Origin: Dokdonella_A sp036518555
Lineage (GTDB): Bacteria; Pseudomonadota; Gammaproteobacteria; Xanthomonadales; Rhodanobacteraceae
Length of the DNA stretch: 17,244 nt
Assembly: GCF_036518555.1 (NCBI RefSeq)
Contig: NZ_DATDMY010000228.1
Location: 1 to 17,244, forward strand
Direction of reading: 5' to 3'
Part shown: positions 7,826 through 15,113 of the stretch, in pieces
Numbering within the stretch: position 1 is the stretch's first letter
Layout of the letters: every line of letters starts with the position of its first letter
Made by a program: the position numbers and the translations under genes
Notes under the pieces: generated by a model
What the model was told of the DNA's origin: nothing
The model's database searches: none
Seen by the model: the letters and a program-made list of their open reading frames with translations, nothing else

Positions 7826-8977
7826 ATGACCGACACCGCCACGCCGTTCAAACCCAAGAAATCCGTCGCCCTTTCGGGCGTCGCCGCCGGTAACACGGCG
7901 TTGTGCACGGTCGGGCGCAGCGGCAACGATCTCCATTACCGCGGTTACGACATCCTCGATGTCGCGACGACCTGCGAGTTCGAGGAGATCGCGTACCTGC
8001 TCGTGCATGGCAAGCTGCCCAATCGGGCCGAGCTCGCCGGCTACAAGGCGAAGCTGAAGGCGCTGCGCGGCATCCCCGCCTCCGTGAAGGCCGTGCTCGA
8101 GCAGCTGCCGGCGTCGGCGCATCCGATGGACGTGATGCGCACGGCGGTCTCGGCGCTCGGCTGCGCCCTGCCGGAGAAAGACGACCACAACCATCCCGGC
8201 GCCCGCGACATCGCGGACCGCCTGATGGCCTCGCTGGGCTCGATCCTGCTGTACTGGTACCACTTCGCGGTGAACGGCAGGCGCATCGAAGTCGAGACCG
8301 ACGACGATTCGATCGGCGGCCATTTCCTGCACCTGTTGCACGGCGAGAAGCCGAACGAGCTGTGGGTGCGCGCGATGCACACCTCGCTGATCCTGTACGC
8401 CGAGCACGAGTTCAACGCGTCGACGTTCACCGCTCGGGTCGTCGCGGGTACCGGCAGCGACATGTATTCGGCGATCGCGGGCGCGATCGGTGCGCTGCGC
8501 GGGCCCAAGCACGGCGGCGCCAACGAGGTCGCGTTCGAGATACAGAAGCGCTATGACAGCCCCGACGAAGCCGAAGCGGACATCCGCGCGCGCGTCGAGC
8601 GCAAGGAGGTCGTGATCGGTTTCGGCCATCCGGTCTACACGGTCGGCGACCCGCGCAACAAGGTGATCAAGGACGTCGCCCGCGAGCTGTCGGCGGCGCA
8701 GGACAACATGAAGATGTTCGACATCGCCGAGAGGCTCGAGTCGGTCATGTGGGACGTCAAGAAGATGTTCCCGAACCTCGACTGGTTCAGCGCGGTCAGC
8801 TATCACATGATGGGCGTGCCGACCGCGATGTTCACGCCGCTCTTCGTCATTTCGCGCACGTCCGGCTGGAGCGCCCACGTGATCGAGCAGCGCATCGACG
8901 GCAAGATCATCCGACCGAGCGCCAACTACACCGGGCCCGAGGATCTCGCATTCGTGCCGATCGATCGGCGCCCTTGA
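7826..8977 (+). CDS. prpC: 2-Methylcitrate synthase
   Basis: Condenses propionyl-CoA with oxaloacetate to 2-methylcitrate, the entry step of the methylcitrate cycle. The 383-residue length and sequence fit the short citrate-synthase-like PrpC type rather than GltA. The start at 7826 is set by GAGAGA at 7815-7820 and by MTDTATPFKPKKSVALSGV at the N-terminus; the frame is open upstream, but that part overlaps the previous gene and lacks similarity. The catalytic triad of the family is present: His229 in GPKHGGANE, His268 in GFGHPVY and Asp319 in DWFSAVSYHMMG. LHYRGYDILD, ALPEKDDHN and the C-terminal RPSANYTGPEDLAFVPIDRR are also typical. Together with prpB this gives the first and last steps of the cycle; the dehydratase or aconitase genes (prpD, or acnD with prpF) and prpR are not in the window. 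Confidence 0.95.
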   Translation: MTDTATPFKPKKSVALSGVAAGNTALCTVGRSGNDLHYRGYDILDVATTCEFEEIAYLLVHGKLPNRAELAGYKAKLKALRGIPASVKAVLEQLPASAHPMDVMRTAVSALGCALPEKDDHNHPGARDIADRLMASLGSILLYWYHFAVNGRRIEVETDDDSIGGHFLHLLHGEKPNELWVRAMHTSLILYAEHEFNASTFTARVVAGTGSDMYSAIAGAIGALRGPKHGGANEVAFEIQKRYDSPDEAEADIRARVERKEVVIGFGHPVYTVGDPRNKVIKDVARELSAAQDNMKMFDIAERLESVMWDVKKMFPNLDWFSAVSYHMMGVPTAMFTPLFVISRTSGWSAHVIEQRIDGKIIRPSANYTGPEDLAFVPIDRRP

Positions 8978-9001
8978 CGGATCGCGGCGTGCGGAGATAC
9001 T
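8974..9001 (+). promoter_or_regulatory. Candidate sigma-70 promoter ahead of the 158-residue unknown
   Basis: TTGACG at 8974-8979, overlapping the prpC stop codon, is followed after 16 bp by GATACT at 8996-9001 (4 of 6 matches to TATAAT). Placement 33 bp before the next ATG is reasonable. The match is moderate, and a readthrough operon from prpC is equally possible given the 57 bp gap. Confidence 0.4.
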
Positions 9002-9034
9002 GGTCGCGTCCGTAGCGGCTCCCGGGGGAGCGAC

Positions 9035-9511
9035 ATGCAGGCCGCCACCGTCTACGCCAAGACCGATGCCGGTCGAGCCGAGATCGGCTCGCGTCGGCAC
9101 AAGCTCGCACCGCCCGTCCGTTCGCTGCTGCTGCTCGTCGACGGGCAGCGCGACGCAGCGCAATTGCGTCGCTTCGGCGAAACGCTGCACGCGCCGGCCG
9201 GCGCGATCGACCAGCTCGCCACGCTCGGCCTGATCGCCCCGCTCGGCTCGGCCGCGGCGGCGCCCGAGCCGGCCGCAACGGCGCCGTCGCCGGCCGCCCA
9301 GCGCTTCATCACGCTGAGCGGCCTGATGTCTGAGGGGGTGCGCGAGTACCTCGGCCTGCGCGGCTTCATGACGCAGCTGCGCATCGAGCGTTGCAGCAAC
9401 GCCGACGAACTGCTCGCGTTGTTGCCTGACATCAGCGCTGCGATCGCCAAGGCGCGCAGCGCCGAATTCGCGCACGAGTGGGAGCGCATCGTTCGCGCCG
9501 CGGTCGCCTGA
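9035..9511 (+). CDS. Conserved-looking hypothetical protein, possible winged-helix-like N-terminus
   Basis: A 158-residue cytoplasmic-looking protein that I do not recognise as a named family. Three parts can be seen: a basic N-terminal segment, KTDAGRAEIGSRRHKLAPPVRSLLLLVDGQRDAAQLRRF; an Ala/Pro-rich linker at about residues 70-88; and a helical C-terminal half, RFITLSGLMSEGVREYLGLRGFMTQLRIERCSNADELLALLPDI. The N-terminal pattern (helix, LLLLVDG, helix, LGLI) resembles small modules I associate with signalling proteins of beta- and gammaproteobacteria, but that is only an impression. There is no signal peptide or membrane segment. A strong GGGGGAG at 9024-9030, four bases before the ATG, supports the start and indicates good expression. 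It is the last plus-strand gene before a convergent junction with the GST gene. Confidence 0.8.
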   Translation: MQAATVYAKTDAGRAEIGSRRHKLAPPVRSLLLLVDGQRDAAQLRRFGETLHAPAGAIDQLATLGLIAPLGSAAAAPEPAATAPSPAAQRFITLSGLMSEGVREYLGLRGFMTQLRIERCSNADELLALLPDISAAIAKARSAEFAHEWERIVRAAVA

Positions 9512-9576
9512 ACCGACTCGCGGCGCGCAACGGGAAGGCGGGAGCCGACCACGTCCGCACGTGCGATGGCTGTGGC

Positions 9577-10188
9577 TCAGGCGGTCTCGTCGGCCAGCAC
9601 CTTCCGCACGGCGGCGTCGGCCTCCATGCGCGCGAAGAACGCCGCAAGATTGTCGAGGCCGGCGAGATCCACGTTCTGGCCCTTCGCCCAGCGCAAGGTC
9701 ACGAACAGGTAAGGATCGGCGATCGAGCGCTCGCCCGCGATCCACTCCCGCCCCGAAAGCTGCGCATCCGCGCGCTCGAACAATGCACGCAGGGTCTTGC
9801 GTGCGGCGTCCTTCGTCTTTTCGATCGTGGCCGCATCTTCGAGGTAGGCGGTCGATCCGAACAGCGGCTTGAACGCGGGATGCACGTCGGAGTTGACGAA
9901 GGCGAGCCAGCGGTTCACTTCGGCGCGGCCCTTCGGCGTGCCATCGCCGCCGAGCTTCGCCTGCGGGAAGGTGTCGGCGAGGTAGTTGAGGATCGCCGAG
10001 TTCTGGGTCAACAGCCAGCCGTCCTGCTCGAGCACCGGAACCGCGCCGGCCGGATTGATCCTCTGCTTGAAATCGGCGCCCGCGCGCTCGTCCCGGCTCA
10101 CGCGCTGCGTCGTGTACGGCTCGCCGATCCATTCGAGCACGATGTGATCTGCGAGCGAGCAGGCGCCGGGCGAGTAGTAGAGTTTCAT
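9577..10188 (-). CDS. Glutathione S-transferase, beta-class-like
   Basis: Cytoplasmic glutathione S-transferase of 203 residues that would conjugate glutathione to electrophiles or reduce peroxides. The N-terminal thioredoxin-fold domain begins MKLYYSPGACSLADHIVLEW with Cys10, the beta-class active-site residue. INPAGAVPVLE carries the cis-proline before the glutathione-binding strand, and NSAILNYLAD is the glutathione-contact helix. In the C-terminal helical domain His103 (WLAFVNSDVHPAFKPLF) aligns with the beta-class His106, and WIAGERSIADPYLF is the usual folding motif. The start is supported by GGAGG five bases upstream (10194-10198). The gene converges on the 158-residue unknown (65 bp between stops), and 322 bp separate it from fadH, so it probably has its own promoter. 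The substrate cannot be deduced. Confidence 0.93.
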   Translation of the reverse strand: MKLYYSPGACSLADHIVLEWIGEPYTTQRVSRDERAGADFKQRINPAGAVPVLEQDGWLLTQNSAILNYLADTFPQAKLGGDGTPKGRAEVNRWLAFVNSDVHPAFKPLFGSTAYLEDAATIEKTKDAARKTLRALFERADAQLSGREWIAGERSIADPYLFVTLRWAKGQNVDLAGLDNLAAFFARMEADAAVRKVLADETA

Positions 10189-10510
10189 TCGAGCCTCCGA
10201 AATGGGTGTGCATGCATGCTGGCGAGCCGCCTTCGACGAATCAATACGCGATTGCCGCGCCTCGGCGAACGCTGAGTTTCGCCGTGTGCAACGGCACGTC
10301 GGGTCGCGACGTTCCCGAAGCGGATGACGGCATCGCGTGAGCGCACCCGCTGGACGGAGCTGATGCCAGCACTCGGTTGCATGGACGCTGAACCCGGCTG
10401 CCTCTGGCGCCGAAGATCCCGGCCGCTTCATCGATGCGAACGCCCTTGGCGTGGTGCGTCGCCCATGGCGACGTCGCGCTGGCTGCGCCACTCCGACGCT
10501 CCGCACGCGC
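10189..10510. other. 322 bp gene-free spacer between GST and fadH
   Basis: No convincing coding sequence was found on either strand; short open frames here lack ribosome sites and recognisable protein features. It should hold the fadH 3' end (hairpin at 10457-10473) and the GST promoter. A weak minus-strand candidate is TTCGCC-N17-TATTGA, ending about 60 bp upstream of the GST start. No repeats or mobile-element ends were seen. Confidence 0.5.
10457..10473 (-). terminator. Hairpin downstream of fadH
   Basis: A perfect 7 bp stem, CGTCGCC and GGCGACG with a 3-base loop, lies 37 bp past the fadH stop codon. It lacks a T-tract, so it may be a terminator or a 3'-end stabilising stem. Confidence 0.4.
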
Positions 10511-12523
10511 TTACAGGCTCGCGGCGAGGCGCGTGCCCTGGTCGATCGCTCGCTTCGCGTCGAGCTCGGCGGCGACGTCGGCGCCGCCGATGAGGTGCAC
10601 GCGGGCGCCGTCGACACCGAGTTCGGCGTGCAGAGCGCGATTCGGCTCCTGGCCCGCGCAGACGATGATCGTGTCGACCGCGAGCACCTGCGCCTCGTCG
10701 CCGACGCGGATGTGCAGTCCGTCGTCGTCGATGCGCTCGTAGGCGACGCCGCCGAGCATCGTCACGCGCTTGGCGGCGAGCGTCGCGCGGTGTACCCAGC
10801 CGGTCGTCTTGTTGAGGCGCTTGCCCGGCTTGCCGGGCGAGCGCTGCAACAGCCAGACCTCGCGGGCAGGCGCTTCGGGCGCCGGCCTGGCCAGACCCGC
10901 GCGCGCCGCGAGCGTCATGTCGACGCCCCACTCGTGCGTCCAGCGCGCGACGTCGGTCGTCGGCGATGGTGCGGGCTCGACCAGGAATTCGGCGACGTCG
11001 AATCCGATCCCGCCCGCGCCGATGATCGCGACGCGCGCACCGACCGGCGCGTCGTGTAGCAGCACGTCGACGTAACTGAGCACGTTCGGGCGGTCCCCGC
11101 CCGGGATCGCGATCGCGCGTGGGGTGACGCCGGTGGCGAGCACGACATCGTCGAATCCGCGCAGCCGCTCCGCCGTCGCGCGCGTGCCAAGGCGAAGCTC
11201 GACGCCGGTCCGTTCGATGCGACGCGCGAAATAGCGCAGCGTTTCGTGGAACTCCTCCTTGCCCGGGATCCGCTTGGCCATGTTGAACTGGCCGCCGATC
11301 TCGCGCGCGAGATCGAACAGCGTGACCGCGTGACCGCGTTCGGCGAGCGTGGTCGCGCACGCGAGGCCGGCGGGGCCGGCGCCGACGACGGCGATGCGCT
11401 TGCTGGACGCGGCCGCGGCGATCACGAGCTCGGTCTCGTGGCACGCGCGCGGATTGACGAGGCAGCTCGCGCGCTTGTTCTCGAACACGTGATCGAGGCA
11501 GGCCTGGTTGCACGCAATGCAGGTGTTGATGTCGTCGCCGCGATCCTCGCGCGCCTTGCGCACCCATTCCGGATCGGCGAGCAGCGGACGCGCCATCGAC
11601 ACCATGTCGGCATCGCCTTCGCGCAGGATGCGCTCGGCGACATCGGGCATGTTGATGCGGTTGGTCGTGATCAGCGGGATGTTCACTTCCGCCTTCATGC
11701 GCCGCGTGACCCAGGCGAACGCCGCGCGCGGCACGCTCGTGACGATCGTCGGCACGCGCGCCTCGTGCCAGCCGATGCCGGTGTTGATGAGCGTCGCCCC
11801 CGCGCCTTCGATCTTCCTCGCGAGCGCGACGATCTCGTCCCAGGCCTGGCCGCGATCGACGAGATCGAGCATCGAGAGCCGGTAGATGATGATGAACTCG
11901 CGTCCGACCGCCGCGCGCATGCGGCGCACGATCTCTACCGGGAAGCGCTGCCGCTTCTCGACGCTGCCGCCCCAGTCGTCCTCGCGCCGGTTCGTGCGCT
12001 CGGCGAGGAACTGGTTGATGAGGTAGCCCTCGGAACCCATCACTTCGACGCCGTCGTAGCCGGCGTCCTGCGCCTTGCGCGCGCAGTTGACGAAGTCGGC
12101 AATCGTGCGTTCGACTCCGCGCGCGGACAATGCGCGCGGCGTGAACGGCGTGATCGGCGACTTGACCCGCGACGGCGCGACCGAAAGCGGGTGGTAGCCG
12201 TAGCGACCGGCATGCAGGATCTGGAGGCAGATGCGCCCGCCTTCGGCATGCACCGCGCGCGTGATGCGCCGGTGCGGCGCGACCTGCCACGGCATCGACA
12301 AGCGGCTTGCGAACGGGCTGAGCCAGCCGGCCACGCTCGGGGCGAAACCGCCGGTGACCATGAGGCCGACGCCGCCGCGCGCGCGCTCGGCGAAATACGC
12401 GGCGAGCTTGTCGAAGTCGCGTGCGCGGTCTTCGAGGCCCGTATGCATCGAACCCATGAGCACGCGGTTCGGCAGGGTCGCGAAGCCGAGGTCGAGCGGA
12501 GCGAACAGGTTCGGATAGCGCAC
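10511..12523 (-). CDS. fadH: NADPH-dependent 2,4-dienoyl-CoA reductase
   Basis: Reduces 2,4-dienoyl-CoA so that polyunsaturated fatty acids can enter beta-oxidation; a flavoprotein with FMN, FAD and a 4Fe-4S cluster. The product is 670 residues, against 672 in E. coli. The N-terminal old-yellow-enzyme-like barrel (1-~360) has VLMGSMHTGLE, the catalytic Tyr167 in GSEGYLIN and His253 in GIGWHEAR. Cluster cysteines are Cys335, 338, 342 and 354 in CIACNQAC and CLVNPRAC. Two dinucleotide folds follow: VVGAGPAGLA from ~380 (FAD) and AIIGAGGIGFD (NADPH). The C-terminus has VICAGQEPNRAL-like and IDQGTRLA motifs. I chose the GTG at 12523 because MRYPNLFAPLDLGF then aligns with E. coli MSYPSLFAPLDLGF; the frame extends upstream to a TTG with no similarity. 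The ribosome site is only a weak GGCGGG. It lies 107 bp downstream of the phosphatase gene. Confidence 0.95.
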   Translation of the reverse strand: MRYPNLFAPLDLGFATLPNRVLMGSMHTGLEDRARDFDKLAAYFAERARGGVGLMVTGGFAPSVAGWLSPFASRLSMPWQVAPHRRITRAVHAEGGRICLQILHAGRYGYHPLSVAPSRVKSPITPFTPRALSARGVERTIADFVNCARKAQDAGYDGVEVMGSEGYLINQFLAERTNRREDDWGGSVEKRQRFPVEIVRRMRAAVGREFIIIYRLSMLDLVDRGQAWDEIVALARKIEGAGATLINTGIGWHEARVPTIVTSVPRAAFAWVTRRMKAEVNIPLITTNRINMPDVAERILREGDADMVSMARPLLADPEWVRKAREDRGDDINTCIACNQACLDHVFENKRASCLVNPRACHETELVIAAAASSKRIAVVGAGPAGLACATTLAERGHAVTLFDLAREIGGQFNMAKRIPGKEEFHETLRYFARRIERTGVELRLGTRATAERLRGFDDVVLATGVTPRAIAIPGGDRPNVLSYVDVLLHDAPVGARVAIIGAGGIGFDVAEFLVEPAPSPTTDVARWTHEWGVDMTLAARAGLARPAPEAPAREVWLLQRSPGKPGKRLNKTTGWVHRATLAAKRVTMLGGVAYERIDDDGLHIRVGDEAQVLAVDTIIVCAGQEPNRALHAELGVDGARVHLIGGADVAAELDAKRAIDQGTRLAASL

Positions 12524-12599
12524 GGGTGGCCCGCCGGATTCAAACGATCGTATGAAGATGCCCGGAATGAGGGCCGCCGACAAGCATGCGCCGCGCCGT

Positions 12600-12615
12600 C
12601 GCGCCCGGAGGCGCG
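12600..12615 (-). terminator. Short GC hairpin after the phosphatase gene
   Basis: CGCGCC-CGGA-GGCGCG forms a 6 bp all-GC stem with a 4-base loop, 15 bp past the phosphatase stop codon, in the 107 bp spacer before fadH. No T-tract. It suggests, but does not prove, that fadH is transcribed separately. Confidence 0.35.
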
Positions 12616-12630
12616 CGAGGCGGCCGGTAC

Positions 12631-13917
12631 TCAGTGCGCGATGCGCAGCACCACGACGGTCTGGTCGTCGCTGCCGATCGTGCCGCCCTGGTGGGCGGCG
12701 AGGCGTTCGCGCAACACTGCGAGCAGGTCCGCGGGCTGCTCCGGGCCCGTGCGCACGAGTTCCATGAGACGCTGTTCGCCGAACGGTTCGCGGTTCGCGT
12801 CGCGCGCTTCGACCACGCCGTCGGTGTAGACGACGAGCACGTCCCCGGGCGCGACCTCGAAACTCTCGTTCTGCCAGGCATGGTCGCGCAGCACGCCAAG
12901 AGGAATCTGCGTGCCGCCGCCATGGCGCACGACGTGGTCGCCGCGTCGCTGCAGCAGCGGCGGATGGCCGGCATCGACGAAGGTCGCGCGGCGCAGGTCG
13001 GGTCGATAGAGCAGCGCAAGCGCGGTGAGGAAATGGCCCCGGCTGCGACGCGAGAAGAAGTGGCGGTTCGCATAGGTGAGCGCGCCCGCGGGGCCCGCGT
13101 CCTCCCCGCCCGGGTAGGTGCGCAGGATCGCGTCGAACTGCACCGCTTCCATGGCTGCTGCCGCGCCATGGCCCGAGACGTCCGCGAGCATGAGCGCCCA
13201 GATGTCGGCGCCGGGGTCGACGAAATCGGGAGGCGCGTACTGCGTGAGCGGCATGAGGTCGTAGTAATCGCCGGCGGCGGTTTCCGCGGGCTGCCAGTGC
13301 GCGGCGTACTCGAGGCCTCGGATCGGCGGATCGTCCGGAAGAAGCAGGCGTTGCACGTCGGCGATGCCCTCGATCGCCTTGCGTTGGCGCACCGTCTCGT
13401 CACGCAGCGCGCGCGTCGCGAGCGGACGCACGACGAGGTTCGCGGCAAGATTCACTTCCGTGAGCCAGGCGGCGAGATCGAGCGCGTCGAAGCGCCTCGC
13501 ATCGGCGCTGCCGAATGCGAGCCAGTGACGCACGACGCCCGCGTTCGCGACCGGAACGCCGAGCACGGCGAGGGGCGACCCGAGCGCGCGAGCGAACGGT
13601 GCGTCGGCGACGGCGCCGTCGACGCGTACGACGTGCGCGCTTCGTGGCGAGAGCATTGCGCGGGAAAGCGCGTCGTCGAACGTCCGCGCGCGCTCGCGCT
13701 GGCCGCGCGGATCGGTGTTGGCGATGCGCTCGACGCCGGCTTCGTCGACGAGGCCCGCGAGGTGGCACTCGCCCGGCAGATGGCCCTCCACCTGCAGCAG
13801 CGACAGCGAGCAGCCTGCGAGGCTCGCGGAGAAGTGCGCGTGCAGCGTGCGCAACGCGGCAACGGAGTCTCCGTCGAACGCGCCGAGCGCGAGCATCTGG
13901 TCGAGGGTGATCGGCAT
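12631..13917 (-). CDS. GAF-like/SpoIIE (RsbU-type) PP2C serine phosphatase
   Basis: A 428-residue soluble regulator with a GAF-like sensory region (about 15-170), a helical linker (RALRDETVRQRKAIEGIADVQRLLLP, ~169-194) and a C-terminal SpoIIE-type PP2C domain (~200-428). Metal-binding motifs are complete: GDYYD (Asp217), LADVSGHG (Asp246), YTDGVVEA (Asp366) and GSDDQT (Asp417-Asp418). These enzymes dephosphorylate a serine or threonine on an anti-anti-sigma (STAS) protein in partner-switching pathways. No anti-sigma kinase, STAS protein or sigma factor gene is next to it, so the target is unknown. The ATG at 13917 begins MPITLDQMLALGAFDG; the upstream in-frame extension is Arg/Ser-rich and overlaps the dehydrogenase gene, so it was dropped. 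No clear ribosome site is visible, and the 43-base gap suggests co-transcription with the dehydrogenase gene. Confidence 0.92.
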   Translation of the reverse strand: MPITLDQMLALGAFDGDSVAALRTLHAHFSASLAGCSLSLLQVEGHLPGECHLAGLVDEAGVERIANTDPRGQRERARTFDDALSRAMLSPRSAHVVRVDGAVADAPFARALGSPLAVLGVPVANAGVVRHWLAFGSADARRFDALDLAAWLTEVNLAANLVVRPLATRALRDETVRQRKAIEGIADVQRLLLPDDPPIRGLEYAAHWQPAETAAGDYYDLMPLTQYAPPDFVDPGADIWALMLADVSGHGAAAAMEAVQFDAILRTYPGGEDAGPAGALTYANRHFFSRRSRGHFLTALALLYRPDLRRATFVDAGHPPLLQRRGDHVVRHGGGTQIPLGVLRDHAWQNESFEVAPGDVLVVYTDGVVEARDANREPFGEQRLMELVRTGPEQPADLLAVLRERLAAHQGGTIGSDDQTVVVLRIAH

Positions 13918-13960
13918 CGCGCGATTGTCGGCGACGGCGCGCCTTCGCGCGAGCGGCGCC

Positions 13961-14977
13961 TCACCAGCCCGACACGACCAGCTTGCCGACCATCGTTCCC
14001 GACTCGAGGCGGCGGTGCGCCTCGCGCAGGTTCGCGGCGTCGATCGGCGCGAGCGTCTCGCCGAGCGTGCCCACGAGCTCTCCCGCGTCGACGAGCGCGG
14101 CGACACGGTCGAGGATACGCCCCTGTTCGGCCATGTCGGCGGTGCGGAATCGCGGCCGTGCGAACATCATCTCCCAGTGGATACCGATGCATTTCGCCTT
14201 GTACGGATCGCCGATCCCGAGCGCGCCCTTCGGCTCGACGATGAGGCCGAGATGACCCTGCGGGGCGAGCAGCAGGCCGAGTTCGTCCCAGTAGCGATCG
14301 ATCTCGACGAGCCCGATCGCGGCGTCGACGGCCTCGAAGCCGAGCGCCGCCAGCTGCGGCGCGAGCGCCGACCGGTGGTCGATCACGTGGTCGGCGCCGC
14401 ACCGCCGGCACCAGGCGATGGTTTCCGGGCGCGATGCGGTCGCGACGACGATGAAGCCGGCCCGCCGCGCGAGCTGGATCGCGATCGAGCCGACGCCGCC
14501 GGCGCCGCCGATCACCAGCAGCGACTTCCCGTTGCCGCCGTCGTCGGCGTCGTACGGCATGCGCTGGAACAGCAGCTCCCACGCGGTGATCGCGGTCAGC
14601 GGCAGCGCCGCGGCCGCGCCGAAGTCGAGCGATGCCGGCTTGCGCGCGACGATGCGTTCGTCGACGAGCTGGAACTGCGCATTACTGCCCGCGCGCGTGA
14701 TGTCGCCGGCATAGTAGACCGCGTCGCCGACGCGAAAATGCGTCACCGCGTCGCCGACCGCCTCCACCACCCCGGCGGCGTCGTAGCCGAGTACCTTCGG
14801 TTCGGGTTCGACCTGCGCCTTCGGTGCGCGCACCTTGGTGTCGACGGGATTCACCGATACCGCCTCGACGCGGACGAGCAGGTCGCGACCTCGCGCTTGG
14901 GGACGTGGCAGCTCGACGTCGACGAGCGATTGCGGGTCGTCGATGGGCAAGTATCGGGTCAGGGCGACGGCTTTCAT
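13961..14977 (-). CDS. Zinc-independent medium-chain dehydrogenase/quinone oxidoreductase family protein
   Basis: A 338-residue cytoplasmic NAD(P)H-dependent oxidoreductase of the medium-chain dehydrogenase superfamily (often annotated 'zinc-binding alcohol dehydrogenase family protein'). The N-terminal GroES-like domain has VNPVDTKVRAP and VLGYDAAGVVEAVG. The Rossmann domain has GGAGGVGSIAIQLA (157-170) for NADP binding, and the end reads HRRLESGTMVGKLVVSGW. The position that holds the catalytic zinc cysteine in true alcohol dehydrogenases is Asn in SVNPVD, as in quinone oxidoreductases, so no catalytic zinc is expected despite the common family name. Substrate is unknown; quinones or enone-type electrophiles are plausible. 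It follows two hairpins after the gst gene and precedes the phosphatase gene by 43 bases. A 12 bp palindrome overlaps its possible -10. Confidence 0.92.
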   Translation of the reverse strand: MKAVALTRYLPIDDPQSLVDVELPRPQARGRDLLVRVEAVSVNPVDTKVRAPKAQVEPEPKVLGYDAAGVVEAVGDAVTHFRVGDAVYYAGDITRAGSNAQFQLVDERIVARKPASLDFGAAAALPLTAITAWELLFQRMPYDADDGGNGKSLLVIGGAGGVGSIAIQLARRAGFIVVATASRPETIAWCRRCGADHVIDHRSALAPQLAALGFEAVDAAIGLVEIDRYWDELGLLLAPQGHLGLIVEPKGALGIGDPYKAKCIGIHWEMMFARPRFRTADMAEQGRILDRVAALVDAGELVGTLGETLAPIDAANLREAHRRLESGTMVGKLVVSGW

Positions 14978-14998
14978 GCGCAGGCTCGCTGTGGTGTC

Positions 14999-15010
14999 GG
15001 TGGCGCCACC
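14999..15010 (-). promoter_or_regulatory. 12 bp palindrome overlapping a possible -10 of the dehydrogenase gene
   Basis: GGTGGCGCCACC is a perfect 12 bp palindrome beginning 22 bp upstream of the dehydrogenase ATG. On the minus strand it overlaps TATGGT (15008-15013), a 4-of-6 match to the -10 consensus, so a protein bound here would cover the promoter start region. No good -35 was found. An operator role is inferred from position only. Confidence 0.35.
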
Positions 15011-15024
15011 ATAGGAGCATGCAC

Positions 15025-15052
15025 GCGCGCGGGAAAGGCCATGCCCGCGCGC
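15025..15052 (-). terminator. 9 bp GC hairpin between gstA-like gene and dehydrogenase gene
   Basis: GCGCGCGGG at 15025-15033 pairs perfectly with CCCGCGCGC at 15044-15052 around a 10-base loop. It is the distal one of two tandem hairpins after the gst stop codon. No T-tract follows on either strand. Confidence 0.5.
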
Positions 15053-15076
15053 AACCAGCCTCGTTCCGCGCAGCAC

Positions 15077-15106
15077 GCGCGCCGCGTCGCCGGGACCGCG
15101 GCGCGC
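15077..15106 (-). terminator. 10 bp GC hairpin just after the gstA-like gene
   Basis: GCGCGCCGCG at 15077-15086 pairs perfectly with CGCGGCGCGC at 15097-15106 around a 10-base loop, starting 7 bp past the gst stop codon. Stem strength and position suit a transcription terminator or 3'-end protecting stem, though there is no T-tract. Confidence 0.55.
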
Positions 15107-15113
15107 CTGCGCA

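Noticed and set aside
9556..9565. CGCACGTGCG palindrome at the convergent junction
   Set aside because: It has no loop and no T-tract, and 10 bp GC palindromes are expected by chance in such DNA; it is not a convincing terminator or operator.
7664..10213. Long minus-strand open frame opposite prpC and the 158-residue gene
   Set aside because: It runs across several unrelated plus-strand genes and part of the GST gene in another frame, with no domain signature.
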